DNA of 64,000 nt. Source: JAFEBO01 sp036392375. Its GTDB lineage: Bacteria; Planctomycetota; Phycisphaerae; Phycisphaerales; UBA1924. Numbering within the stretch: the stretch's first letter is position 1; each line of letters starts with the position of its first letter. The translations under genes and the position numbers were made by a program. This document shows, one piece after another, positions 43,668 to 51,725 of this stretch. The notes under the pieces are model-generated. The model worked only from the letters and a program-made list of their open reading frames with translations. It did no database searches and was not told the origin of the DNA. The stretch lies in NCBI GenBank assembly GCA_036392375.1, contig DASVYC010000052.1, positions 41,982 to 105,981 of the forward strand, read 5' to 3'.

Positions 43668-45239
43668 TTACGGGCAGAGCAGGGCTTCGTAGGCGGCGGC
43701 GAAGAGGACGAAGTCCGTGTCGTCCACGTAGTTGTCGGCGTTGAGATCGGCGGCGCAGCTGAAGGGCATTGCGGCGAAGCGGCAATCGAGGATGCTGTAT
43801 TGCTGCGCGAAACGCACGAAGTCGTCGTCGTCCACGAACGTGTCGGTGGTCATGTCGGCCGGGCAGGTGCCTTGGGGGACGGGGCGGAGCTGGTGGTTGA
43901 AGATGAAGTTGCCGACGTTGTAGCCGAGGATGTTGCCGTCGAGCGCGTCCCAGTAGTAGTGCACGCCGAGCCAGATGCGGCTCATGGCGTTCTCCCACGC
44001 GGCCTGCGAGAAGCTTGTGAAGGTGCGGGTGAGGTTGGCGGGGTAGCCGAGGCCGGGGTTCACGGCGAATTCGTCGCTGCCGATGGTGAAGGTGATGTTG
44101 TCGGTGCCGAAGTAGTTCTCCATGATGGCGGCGTGGACGGCGCCGAAGGTGGCGTGGCCGCTGACATAGGCGGGGAACGGCGGGGTGAAGTCGTTGAGCG
44201 GGAGCCAGGTCGGATCGGGCGCCGTGAGCGGGTTGCCGTCGTCGAGGGATTCGCGCACGGCGTCGATGGGACGCCAGAGGTCGATGGGGGTGTTGTACTT
44301 GGCGTCCCACGCGGCGATGCAGGCGTCGCCGAGCGCGAGGCCGACGAGGCCGTAGAGATGGGCGTTCTGTTCGAGCGTGAGGCCCATGTCGTCGGAGACA
44401 CGCTTGGTGAGCTGGAGCAACTGTCCCGGCGGCTTGCTTGTGCCGTCGCGGTCGTTGGCCCAGAACCATGCGGCCTCTGTCTGGTCGGCGGTGCGGGTGG
44501 CGCTGACGCGCTTGCCGAGTTCCTTGACGCCGGGGACATTCACGCTGCCGTTGATCTGCTCGGCGTACTCCGGGCTGATCATCATGTCGTGCATGGTGCC
44601 GAGATCGGTGAGGCGCGTGGGGCGGAACATGTGGCCGTCTTCAAGACCCCAGGGCGTGACGTTGCCCCAGTGGGGCGTGAAGGGCTGGACGAAGGGGCCG
44701 TCGGGGGTGATGCGCCAGTCGCCGGCGTGACCGCCGGCGGTGTAAGTGGGATCGCCGTCGTAGCCGTCGTTGAATCGGTGGAGGAGGAGCTGATGGGCGA
44801 CGGCCTCGCCGAAGGCGATGCCGTTGCTCTTGGCGGGGCTCGCGGGGATGAGGGCGAGCTGGGCGTCGTAGGTGGATTGGATGAGGACGCCGATTTGAGG
44901 GTTCTCGTCGCTCTGCATCGGATAGATGTTGGACATGATGGTGTAGGCGGCGGCCGCGGCGGCGGCCTCGCGGGAGGCGCCGGCGGGCGGGATCGGCAGG
45001 CCGTCGAGGTAGGGTTTGTGCGATGCGGCGAAGTTGTCCACGCGGATGATGGAGTTCACCGCGTCGTACATCGCGAGGTTGAGCATGGGCCCGCCGCGGC
45101 TGATGGGGCAGGGGGCTCCGCCCTGGTAGCGGATGACCTGCAGGTAGACCTCGTTCCAGTCGGTGATGACGTCGGCTTGAGCGACGCCGGCGAGCGACAG
45201 CAGCGTGGCCGCGGCGACGCGGCGGATCGAATGCGACAT
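43668..45239 (-). CDS. exported vanadium haloperoxidase/PAP2-like protein with dockerin-like tail
   Basis: This 523-residue exported protein has a signal peptide ending in VAQA and a vanadium-dependent haloperoxidase/PAP2-type catalytic domain. The phosphate/vanadate site is seen as DLWRPIDAVRE (Arg), FPAYVSGHATFGAVHA (Ser-Gly-His) and SRIWLGVHYYWDALDG (Arg-x3-Gly-x-His). The last ~60 residues are two dockerin-like calcium loops (TDTFVDDDDFVRFAQQY, ADLNADNYVDDTDFVLFAAAYEALLCP). GGAG supports the ATG at 45239. Whether it uses vanadate or acts as a phosphatase is not predictable. The dockerin tail implies attachment to the cell surface or a protein partner. Confidence 0.82.
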   Translation of the reverse strand: MSHSIRRVAAATLLSLAGVAQADVITDWNEVYLQVIRYQGGAPCPISRGGPMLNLAMYDAVNSIIRVDNFAASHKPYLDGLPIPPAGASREAAAAAAAYTIMSNIYPMQSDENPQIGVLIQSTYDAQLALIPASPAKSNGIAFGEAVAHQLLLHRFNDGYDGDPTYTAGGHAGDWRITPDGPFVQPFTPHWGNVTPWGLEDGHMFRPTRLTDLGTMHDMMISPEYAEQINGSVNVPGVKELGKRVSATRTADQTEAAWFWANDRDGTSKPPGQLLQLTKRVSDDMGLTLEQNAHLYGLVGLALGDACIAAWDAKYNTPIDLWRPIDAVRESLDDGNPLTAPDPTWLPLNDFTPPFPAYVSGHATFGAVHAAIMENYFGTDNITFTIGSDEFAVNPGLGYPANLTRTFTSFSQAAWENAMSRIWLGVHYYWDALDGNILGYNVGNFIFNHQLRPVPQGTCPADMTTDTFVDDDDFVRFAQQYSILDCRFAAMPFSCAADLNADNYVDDTDFVLFAAAYEALLCP

Positions 45240-45597
45240 GAGATCTCCCTCCAACACGTCCTCACGAGGCCGACGGCGACGCCCCCGGCGAGAGTGTTTG
45301 TACCCCAAAGGGTCTGGTTTCTCAAGGGATTTCTGACAGGCGAAGGGATTCCGGACGTGCGTGAAGTCGGCGGAAAGCGGGGAGTGGGGTTGGCGTACCG
45401 AGCGGCATGGGTAGACGAGTTTTCGGACCCAAACAAACACAAGAAAGCAGGGAATGCCAGTCAAAATGCGAGATCGATGGTCGAATTTCCCACCTGAACC
45501 GGTAAGATGCCCCCCGCAAGTTTGCGTTCGTGCCCGTTTCCGCGGGCCGTGCTTGCGAGGAAAAGGGATTCAGGTACGGGTTGGAGGAGAGAGACCT
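45240..45597. other. divergent intergenic, haloperoxidase / PEP-CTERM gene
   Basis: These 358 bases hold the divergent promoters of two exported-protein genes. Both genes have strong GGAG-type ribosome-binding sites at the edges (near 45245 and 45585). I see no gene, dyad or repeat that I would defend. Confidence 0.5.
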
Positions 45598-46272
45598 ATG
45601 AGGCCATCAGTTTCCGCTTTCGCCGGGTTGGCGATCGCCGCTGCCGCTCACGGCGCGGTCATCGTCAACGGGACCTATCAGCTGCACAATCACCCCGATG
45701 GCGCGGCCCGTCCGCCGCTGTACGGGATGCGGCTCGACGAGCTGTACAACGCGACCGCGAGCCACGACATCTTCACGTTCAACTTTGATCACGCGATGTC
45801 GAACATGCGGATGGACGTGACCAGCACGTCGATCCGGATCTACGGCGTGACGATGGGCGGCCGTGACACCGGCGGCTCGTATGCCGCCGACGTGTACAAC
45901 GGGCTGTACACCATCGATTTCACCTACTCGATCGGCGTGGCCAACAAGCCCAGCGACGACGACCGCTGGGTGAAGTACGGCGCTCCGGACATGCAGAACA
46001 GCGGCACGATCCAGACCCCCCTGGGGCACACGATCGCGCTGCGTGACAAGTCCAACGGCACCTACCAGTTCCGTCTCGGCGATGAGGACAACGACGCGGG
46101 CCACCGCGGCTTTGCCGGCATCTCCGGCTGGGGCTGGATGAACCACGGCCCGGTGGGCTCGCCCCATGTGGATTCGAGCGACTGGCTCTTCACCGCGACC
46201 CTGATCCCGTCGCAGGGCGCTCTGGCTCTCATGGGCCTGGGCGGGTTGATCGCGGCGCGTCGCAAGCGCTGA
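45598..46272 (+). CDS. exported protein with PEP-CTERM-like anchor
   Basis: This 224-residue protein has a signal peptide ending near AAAHG, a body rich in beta-type sequence and Asp/Asn/Gly (FTFNFDHAMSNMRMDVTSTS, DTGGSYAADVYNG, WVKYGAPDMQNSG), and a C-terminal sorting helix LIPSQGALALMGLGGLIAARRKR. The basic RRKR tail after a Gly/Leu helix resembles PEP-CTERM signals. No enzymatic motif is recognised. GGAGG supports the ATG at 45598. A strong terminator follows 29 nt after the stop. Confidence 0.7.
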   Translation: MRPSVSAFAGLAIAAAAHGAVIVNGTYQLHNHPDGAARPPLYGMRLDELYNATASHDIFTFNFDHAMSNMRMDVTSTSIRIYGVTMGGRDTGGSYAADVYNGLYTIDFTYSIGVANKPSDDDRWVKYGAPDMQNSGTIQTPLGHTIALRDKSNGTYQFRLGDEDNDAGHRGFAGISGWGWMNHGPVGSPHVDSSDWLFTATLIPSQGALALMGLGGLIAARRKR

Positions 46273-46300
46273 GTCGATCGTGCAGTCAAGTGTTTTCACC

Positions 46301-46330
46301 AGAAGCCGAGGGGCATGCCCCTCGGCTTCT
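46301..46330 (+). terminator. strong terminator hairpin
   Basis: AGAAGCCGAGGGGCA is followed at once by its exact inverted copy TGCCCCTCGGCTTCT, with TCTT after it. The 15-bp arms (effective loop of about 4 nt) end the PEP-CTERM gene before nuoD. Confidence 0.85.
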
Positions 46331-46403
46331 TCTTGCGCGCCGGTGGCGTGCGGCGTGCACCGTGTTCGTTTGACGGGCTGGTCGCCATCCCCGCACGGAA
46401 ACC

Positions 46404-46409
46404 TATAGT
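46404..46409 (+). promoter_or_regulatory. -10 element TATAGT, nuoD
   Basis: TATAGT in the context AACCTATAGT lies 8 nt before the nuoD ATG (leaderless). The same ten bases occur upstream of nuoB at 55441-55450. Confidence 0.5.
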
Positions 46410-46417
46410 CGCACCGC

Positions 46418-47707
46418 ATGCCGTACACCCTCAAGCCCGTCGACACGATCGACCTCGACTCGGACAACATCAACTACATCAAGCAGCACGTGGACACCGG
46501 CGACCGGTGGGTGCTGAATTTCGGGCCCCAGCACCCGGCGACGCACACGACGCTGCGGGTGGTGATGGAGCTGGACGGCGAGCGGATCGCGCGGATCACG
46601 CCGCACATCGGGTACCTGCACTCGGGCTTTGAGAAGCTGGGCGAGGCGCTGGATTACAACCAGTACGTGACGATCGTGTCGCGGATGAACTACCTGTCGC
46701 CGATTGCGAACGACATCTGCTGGCACCACGCGGTGGAGAAGCTGTTCGGGATCACGATCACGCCGCGGTGCACGGTGGTGCGGACGATCATGGCGGAGCT
46801 GGCCCGCATCCAGGATCACCTGCTGTGCGTGGGCGCGGCGGGGCTGGACCTCAACGCGATCACGGGGTTCCTGTACTGCTTCAACCTTCGCGAGAAGATC
46901 TACGACATCTGCGACTTCATCAGCGGCCAGCGGTTCCATCCGGATTGGACCCGCGTGGGCGGCGCGATGCAGGACCTGCCCGACGAAGAGATGTTCAAGC
47001 GGATGATCAAGAACTTCATCCACAAGGAGCTGCCCAAGGCTTTGAACGAGGTCGAGGGGCTGCTCAACCGCAACCGCATCTTCTGGGATCGCACCAAGGG
47101 CATCGGCGTCATGACGCGTGAGGAGGCGATCAATTTCAGCCTGTCGGGGCCGCTGGCCCGCGCGAGCGGCGTGGCCCGCGACCTGCGCAAGGACGAGCCG
47201 TACCTGTGCTACGCCGACAACTGGGACGGGCAGGGCGCGGAGGCCGTCACGTTCCAGGTGCCGGTGTGCGACGACGGCGATTGCTACGCGCGGTACCTCG
47301 TCCGCGTCGAGGAGATGAAGCAGTCGGCCAATATCATCGAGCAGCTCATCGACAAGATCCCGGGCGGTCCAATGGACACGTTCGCGGATTCCAAGATGGT
47401 GAAGCCGAATAAGAAGGATGTGTACGGCTCGATCGAGGGCCTGATCCAGCACTTTGAGATCATCATGAGCAACCGGGGTTGGAAGCCGCCGGTGGCCGAG
47501 GTGTACGGCGCCAACGAGACCGCGAACGGGGAGCTTGGGTACTACATCGTCAGCGACGGCGGGCCGAGGCCGTGGCGTGTGAAGACGAGGCCGCCTTCGT
47601 TCATCAACTACTCGACGGTGGCGAAGATGGCCGAGGGGCACGTGCTCTCGGACATCGTGGCGATCCTGGGTTCGATCAACATCGTGGCTGCGGAGCTCGA
47701 CCGCTGA
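46418..47707 (+). CDS. nuoD: NADH-quinone oxidoreductase subunit D
   Basis: This 429-residue 49-kDa-type subunit of complex I helps form the quinone site. The N-terminal NFGPQHPATHTTLR (quinone-site His/His loop), ITPHIGYLHSGFEKLGE, DYVSR-like NYLSP, and the C-terminal SDGGPRPWRVKTRPPSFINY with ILGSINIVAAELDR are canonical. The ATG at 46418 fits both the family start and the -10 eight bases upstream. nuoC and nuoB do not precede it; nuoB is 8 kb downstream and the other subunits are outside the window. Confidence 0.95.
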   Translation: MPYTLKPVDTIDLDSDNINYIKQHVDTGDRWVLNFGPQHPATHTTLRVVMELDGERIARITPHIGYLHSGFEKLGEALDYNQYVTIVSRMNYLSPIANDICWHHAVEKLFGITITPRCTVVRTIMAELARIQDHLLCVGAAGLDLNAITGFLYCFNLREKIYDICDFISGQRFHPDWTRVGGAMQDLPDEEMFKRMIKNFIHKELPKALNEVEGLLNRNRIFWDRTKGIGVMTREEAINFSLSGPLARASGVARDLRKDEPYLCYADNWDGQGAEAVTFQVPVCDDGDCYARYLVRVEEMKQSANIIEQLIDKIPGGPMDTFADSKMVKPNKKDVYGSIEGLIQHFEIIMSNRGWKPPVAEVYGANETANGELGYYIVSDGGPRPWRVKTRPPSFINYSTVAKMAEGHVLSDIVAILGSINIVAAELDR

Positions 47708-47756
47708 TTTCTGTAGGGCTAGATTTTTTCTTGTTTGACGGGAATAATCCTTCCGA

Positions 47757-48362
47757 GTGCGGAGGCGGGCATTTCATCGCCGTTGGGGCCGTTGCGTCGG
47801 GCTGTTGCTCGCCGCGGTGTATGCGTGCGTGGCGATTGGCTATCTGCCGACGCCAGCGCTGGTGGGGCACTGGCTGGGTGCGCGTTCTGTGTCGCGGCAT
47901 CCGTGCGAGGATCACCTGTGCGGCTGCGCGAATCCGTTGGAGTGCTGGACGGCGTGCTGCTGCCTGACTCGTTCGGAGCGGATCGCGTGGGCGATCGCCA
48001 CGGGAGTGGAGCCGCCGCGTGAGGTGCGGGTGACGGACGACGAGATCGGGCGGGTGGCGAAATCGATGGCAGCTGCGGGCGGGCGGCGCGGGGTGGTCTC
48101 GGTCGCCGTGCTGCGTCACCGCATGGCCCGGGGCGAAGCGACGGAATCCAGCGGGGAGGCCAAGCCGCGTGGGCGAACGATGTCGGCGTTGGGTTGCAAG
48201 TTTGTGCCGCAGATCTTGGCCCTGGCAGCACCCGTCTCGGTGAACGCGTCGCGTGTCGTGGGAGGCATCATGATCCTGCCTCAGGCGGGCCTGGTGGAAA
48301 CCGTGAACGAGCGCAGCGGCACGCGCTCGCTCGATGTGGATGCTCCGCCGCCCCGCGCGTGA
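47757..48362 (+). CDS. Cys-rich protein of unknown function
   Basis: This 201-residue protein starts with GTG at 47757. It has one N-terminal hydrophobic segment (VGLLLAAVYACVAIGYLPTPALVG, residues 14-37) and then a compact cysteine motif CEDHLCGCANPLECWTACCC (residues 50-69), rich enough to bind a metal or form disulfides. The rest is basic and loosely structured. I do not recognise a family, though similar Cys clusters are seen in planctomycete membrane proteins. It lies 49 nt after nuoD and 53 nt before the prepilin-like gene. Confidence 0.55.
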   Translation: MRRRAFHRRWGRCVGLLLAAVYACVAIGYLPTPALVGHWLGARSVSRHPCEDHLCGCANPLECWTACCCLTRSERIAWAIATGVEPPREVRVTDDEIGRVAKSMAAAGGRRGVVSVAVLRHRMARGEATESSGEAKPRGRTMSALGCKFVPQILALAAPVSVNASRVVGGIMILPQAGLVETVNERSGTRSLDVDAPPPRA

Positions 48363-48415
48363 CGCGACGACCCGGCTGTCTCATTCCCAACCCGTCACGT
48401 CTCGGAGCTGTCTCC

Positions 48416-49147
48416 GTGCGCTTGTATCGATGCGAAAGGTCCGCCTTCACGCTGATCGAGCTTCTTGTAGTCATCACGGTGGTCGCGGTGCTGGTCTCGC
48501 TGCTCGCTCCCGCCTTGCGCGGCGCGAGGGCGGCGGCGCTCGACACTCGGTGTCTGGCCAACCTCCGGTCCATCGGACAGGCGGTGGTGCTGTACGTCAA
48601 TGACAACAAGGAGCGATACCCGATCTCCAGCCACACGTCGGGCTCGCTCGCGAGCGCCGCGTCGTGGCTGCAGTCGCTGCAGCCGTACGGCGTGGTGGTG
48701 GGCGATCGCTTCTGCCCGCGCGATCCTGCGCGCGACAGCAAGAGCGCGTCGTTCGCGACCAACGAGCACTTCGAGCCGCTGACGCCGGGGCTGGATTTCA
48801 ATCCGGTTACGAAGAAGCCTCTTCCGGGCGGACGCACCCGTGCGTACGTGCGGATGAGCGATATCCCGCGTCCTTCGAGCACGATCTACGTCTACGAACC
48901 CAACGGCTCGGGCACCGTGGATCACCTGGTCACCCACGAATTCAAGAACGCGAACGCGGTGGCCCAGGCGATCGCGGTGCGCCGCCACGCGAATGGAGGT
49001 AGGGATCGGGGCGGCGATCGGATCGTGAGCATAGGCGCGGCCCACTACTTGTTTGCCGACGGCGGAGCACGGGCGTGGTCCTGGTCGGACTTCGCGCCGC
49101 GGTTCTCGCCGTCGACCAGTCCGTTTGATCCCGTGACGGCACGTTGA
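48416..49147 (+). CDS. prepilin-like exported protein (type II secretion/pseudopilin N-terminus)
   Basis: This 243-residue protein has a type IV prepilin-like leader: basic RLYRCER, then SAFTLIELLVVITVVAVLVSLLAPALRGAR with the +5 Glu of the processed helix. The mature part has NLRSIGQAVVLYVNDNKERYPI and a C-terminal HYLFADGGARAWSW, the pattern of the large planctomycete family of pseudopilin-like proteins (DUF1559-type). GTG at 48416 follows GGAG by 8 nt. Such proteins are processed by a prepilin peptidase. Its partner machinery is not in the window. Confidence 0.8.
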   Translation: MRLYRCERSAFTLIELLVVITVVAVLVSLLAPALRGARAAALDTRCLANLRSIGQAVVLYVNDNKERYPISSHTSGSLASAASWLQSLQPYGVVVGDRFCPRDPARDSKSASFATNEHFEPLTPGLDFNPVTKKPLPGGRTRAYVRMSDIPRPSSTIYVYEPNGSGTVDHLVTHEFKNANAVAQAIAVRRHANGGRDRGGDRIVSIGAAHYLFADGGARAWSWSDFAPRFSPSTSPFDPVTAR

Positions 49148-49206
49148 CGCCGTCGCATTCCTTGACATGAACTTCGGGGCCAAGCCCCGAGAGAAAGAGA
49201 CTCTGT

Positions 49207-50091
49207 ATGTTGATTGTCCATCGTTCTGTTGTTTCGATTGTTGCTGTGATGACCGTGGCGGGCTCCGCGCTGGGTGCGGCGAGCGCGTTCCGCGGCACGC
49301 ACATCGGCTTTGACACCGCCACCGGCACTGCGGGTGAGCAGCTCCAGCTCCGCACTGGCTACGGCACGAGCGGCGCCCCGGAGAGCGAGCAGTGGGCGTT
49401 CCGCTTCGCGTCGGTGAGCGGCCAGACGCAGCTCCAGACCCGCTCGGCCCGCTACGCCACCGACCCGAACGCTCCGTTCGAGCACACGTCGTATAACCTC
49501 AAGCACGCGGCACCGACGAACTACCGGGCCGCCGAGGGCGGGGGCGTGTCGCCGGTTTCTGGCTGGTACTCCAACTCCAGCATGGCCGCGGATCCGGTGA
49601 CGGAGCGGCAGACGTTCAACGCTACAGGCGCTGACTCGTTCGTGAGCCTCGGGCGTCTGACGGGCGGCTCGTTCGCGTGGGAGATTGTCAGCGTCACGGC
49701 GCTCAACGGCTCGGTGGCCGCGAGCTTCGGCATCGGGATGGTCACCAATCCCAGCGGCAACACCAACAACGCTCTGCGCCAGCTCCAGGGCGTGAACACC
49801 GTCAGCAGCGTCAACTACGACGTCTTCGGCGTCTACGACTCCAATCAGGCTGGCGGCGGCTCGCTCGCGGATCGCAGCATATTTCTGGGCTACGGCAATC
49901 ACTTCCACGGCTGGGGCTTCTTTGTCAGCCAGCGCGGCGAGTACGAAGTCAAGATGCGCGTCTACGACGTCAACGGCGTGTACGCGGCGTCGGAATCGTT
50001 CTCGTTCCTGGTGAACTCGATCCCGTCGCCGTCGGGCTTGGCGCTGCTGGGACTCGGCGTGTTGGTCGCGTCGCGTCGGCGTCGCGTGTGA
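49207..50091 (+). CDS. exported protein with PEP-CTERM-like anchor, paralogue of next gene
   Basis: This 294-residue protein has a signal peptide ending in ALGAASA and then GTHIGFDTATGTAGEQLQLRTGYG. Its central and final parts (LGRLTGGSFAWEIVSV, NHFHGWGFFVSQRGEYEVKM) resemble the protein encoded next. The C-terminus is a sorting helix, IPSPSGLALLGLGVLVASRRRR. The surface domain itself matches no enzyme family I recognise; the His-containing NHFHGWGF/HNHDQAYGF element and repeated D-T-A-S-G motif suggest a metal- or ligand-binding beta domain. It starts at ATG 49207. Confidence 0.75.
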   Translation: MLIVHRSVVSIVAVMTVAGSALGAASAFRGTHIGFDTATGTAGEQLQLRTGYGTSGAPESEQWAFRFASVSGQTQLQTRSARYATDPNAPFEHTSYNLKHAAPTNYRAAEGGGVSPVSGWYSNSSMAADPVTERQTFNATGADSFVSLGRLTGGSFAWEIVSVTALNGSVAASFGIGMVTNPSGNTNNALRQLQGVNTVSSVNYDVFGVYDSNQAGGGSLADRSIFLGYGNHFHGWGFFVSQRGEYEVKMRVYDVNGVYAASESFSFLVNSIPSPSGLALLGLGVLVASRRRRV

Positions 50092-50121
50092 GTACGTGCT
50101 TTGGCCTCGCTCGGTGAGGTC

Positions 50122-50149
50122 CAGCGCCCCGGTTCACGCCGGGGCGCTG
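50122..50149 (+). terminator. hairpin between two paralogous surface genes
   Basis: CAGCGCCCCGG-TTCACG-CCGGGGCGCTG is a perfect 11-bp stem. No T run follows, so it may be an attenuator, an mRNA-stabilising hairpin or a dispersed repeat rather than a full terminator. Confidence 0.55.
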
Positions 50150-50212
50150 ACCCCGCCGAGCGGGGCCGGGCTGATTCCAAACCAGATAACCAAACACAGA
50201 AAGAAGGACCCT

Positions 50213-50998
50213 ATGAAGACTCGAATCGCATCGCTCGCGTGCGCGGCTCTCGCATCGACCGTCGCAGCGCACAATCACGTCACCGTCGACACCGCCTCCG
50301 GCAGTGTCGGCGACAAGATCCTCGTCAAAGCCGGGTACTACCCGACCGAGGGCGCGTTCACGATCAGCGGCGGGCGCCTGATGAAGAACGGGCTCAAGGC
50401 GTGCTACGACCTGCCCGAGATGTTTGTTGATGGCCCGCTGGCGGGGTGGTTCGGCGGCGACGAGGTGCTGCTCACCAGCGACTATTTCTATCTCACCGGG
50501 CGTCTTGATGGCGGCGAGTTCCGGTGGGAGATCGCGTCGATCGTGCCGGTGATCGCGGGTTCGACGCGGGTGAACTGGGGCGCGTTCGACGAGTTCGGCG
50601 CGTTCAGTGTGATGGCCGCGAGCGACGGGGCAACGCGGCTCGCCCGATCGTTCTCGACGCCCGCGGGCGATCACAATCATGATCAGGCGTACGGCTTTGA
50701 GGCCGGGGGCCTGTACGACGTGACGTTTGTCGCTTGGGACGCGTCGGGGAAGTTCACCGACGCGGACCCGATCACCATCCGTTTCCGGGCCGGGCCGTCG
50801 TGCCCGAGCGATATTGATCCGGATGGATACGTGGATGATGCGGACTTCGTCGTCTTCGCGGCGGCGTACAACGTGCTCGACTGCAACGACGCGGCGATGC
50901 CGTTGGATTGTCCGGCCGATCTGAACGTGGACGGGTTTGTGGACGACGGCGACTTTGTGCTCTTTGCCTCGGCGTACAACGAATTGCTCTGTCCCTGA
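50213..50998 (+). CDS. exported protein with dockerin-like tail, paralogue of previous gene
   Basis: This 261-residue protein has a signal peptide ending in STVAA, then HNHVTVDTASGSVGDKILVKAGYYP, LTGRLDGGEFRWEIASI and DHNHDQAYGFEAGGLYDVTF; the same segments in the same order as in the upstream protein. Instead of a PEP-CTERM helix it ends with two dockerin-like loops (DIDPDGYVDDADFVVFAAAYN, ADLNVDGFVDDGDFVLFASAYN) closing in LLCP. AAGGA supports the ATG at 50213. The shared domain with different anchors suggests that the same ligand is presented through two routes. Confidence 0.8.
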   Translation: MKTRIASLACAALASTVAAHNHVTVDTASGSVGDKILVKAGYYPTEGAFTISGGRLMKNGLKACYDLPEMFVDGPLAGWFGGDEVLLTSDYFYLTGRLDGGEFRWEIASIVPVIAGSTRVNWGAFDEFGAFSVMAASDGATRLARSFSTPAGDHNHDQAYGFEAGGLYDVTFVAWDASGKFTDADPITIRFRAGPSCPSDIDPDGYVDDADFVVFAAAYNVLDCNDAAMPLDCPADLNVDGFVDDGDFVLFASAYNELLCP

Positions 50999-51032
50999 GA
51001 GCGGACGCCGCAACCGACCGCGGTTGATCCGA

Positions 51033-51038
51033 TAGCAT
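51033..51038 (+). promoter_or_regulatory. -10 element TAGCAT, ECF sigma operon
   Basis: TAGCAT lies 6 nt before the ATG at 51045, with no Shine-Dalgarno. Confidence 0.45.
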
Positions 51039-51044
51039 CGTGCC

Positions 51045-51725
51045 ATGGCGCCGAGTGGGCCGAGCGGCCCCGACAACCCGAGTGATGCATCCCTCGCCCG
51101 TGCGGCTCGCACGGGCGATTTTGCTGCGCTCTCGACGCTCTTGGAACGACACCAGACGCGGGTGTTTCGGATGTGCGTGCGCGTGACCGGGGATGAGGAC
51201 GCGGCTCTGGAAGCGACGCAGGACACGATGGTGCGGGCGGTGCGGGCGATCAAGACGTTCGATGAGCGGGCCCAGTTCACGACGTGGATCACGCGGATCG
51301 CGATCAACGCGTGCTACAGCCGTGCGCGTTCCGAGAAGCTGCGGCGGCACGCGAGTCTGGACGCGCCGTCCGGGGGTGGGGAGAGGGCGTCTGCCTCACG
51401 AGGCTCGATGCTGGGTGGCGGGGGAGGAGGTAGCGGAGGTGGGGGTTCGTTGGGGTCTGGGTTGGCGAATCGGGAACCGGGGGCGCTGGAGCGGGTCGAA
51501 GGGGTTGAATCTCGTGCGAGGGTGCTGGCCGCGTTGTCGATGCTGGACTTTGAGACGCGGACAATCCTCATTCTGCGGGACGGGCGCGATCTGGATTACG
51601 ACCAGATCGCGGCGATCCTGGGTGTCGCAGTCGGGACGGTGAAGAGCCGCCTGTTCCGTGCGCGGCAGGCGCTGCGTGAGGCGATCGAGAAGGCAGGGGA
51701 TCCGACGGGCGAAACGGGAGCATGA
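51045..51725 (+). CDS. ECF RNA polymerase sigma factor with Gly-rich linker
   Basis: This 226-residue protein has sigma region 2 (HQTRVFRMCVRVTGDEDAALEATQDTMVRAVRAIKTFDERAQFTTW) and region 4 (DLDYDQIAAILGVAVGTVKSRLFRARQALREAI). Between them a linker of about 40 residues is unusually long and almost pure Gly/Ser (RGSMLGGGGGGSGGGGSLGS), where ECF sigmas normally have 10-25 residues. It is translationally coupled to the anti-sigma gene by an ATGA overlap at 51722-51725. A TAGCAT element six bases upstream suggests a leaderless mRNA. Confidence 0.9.
   Translation: MAPSGPSGPDNPSDASLARAARTGDFAALSTLLERHQTRVFRMCVRVTGDEDAALEATQDTMVRAVRAIKTFDERAQFTTWITRIAINACYSRARSEKLRRHASLDAPSGGGERASASRGSMLGGGGGGSGGGGSLGSGLANREPGALERVEGVESRARVLAALSMLDFETRTILILRDGRDLDYDQIAAILGVAVGTVKSRLFRARQALREAIEKAGDPTGETGA

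Noticed and set aside
46370..46409. -35 element TTGACG for nuoD
   Set aside because: The spacing to TATAGT is 28 bp, too long for a normal sigma-70-type promoter.
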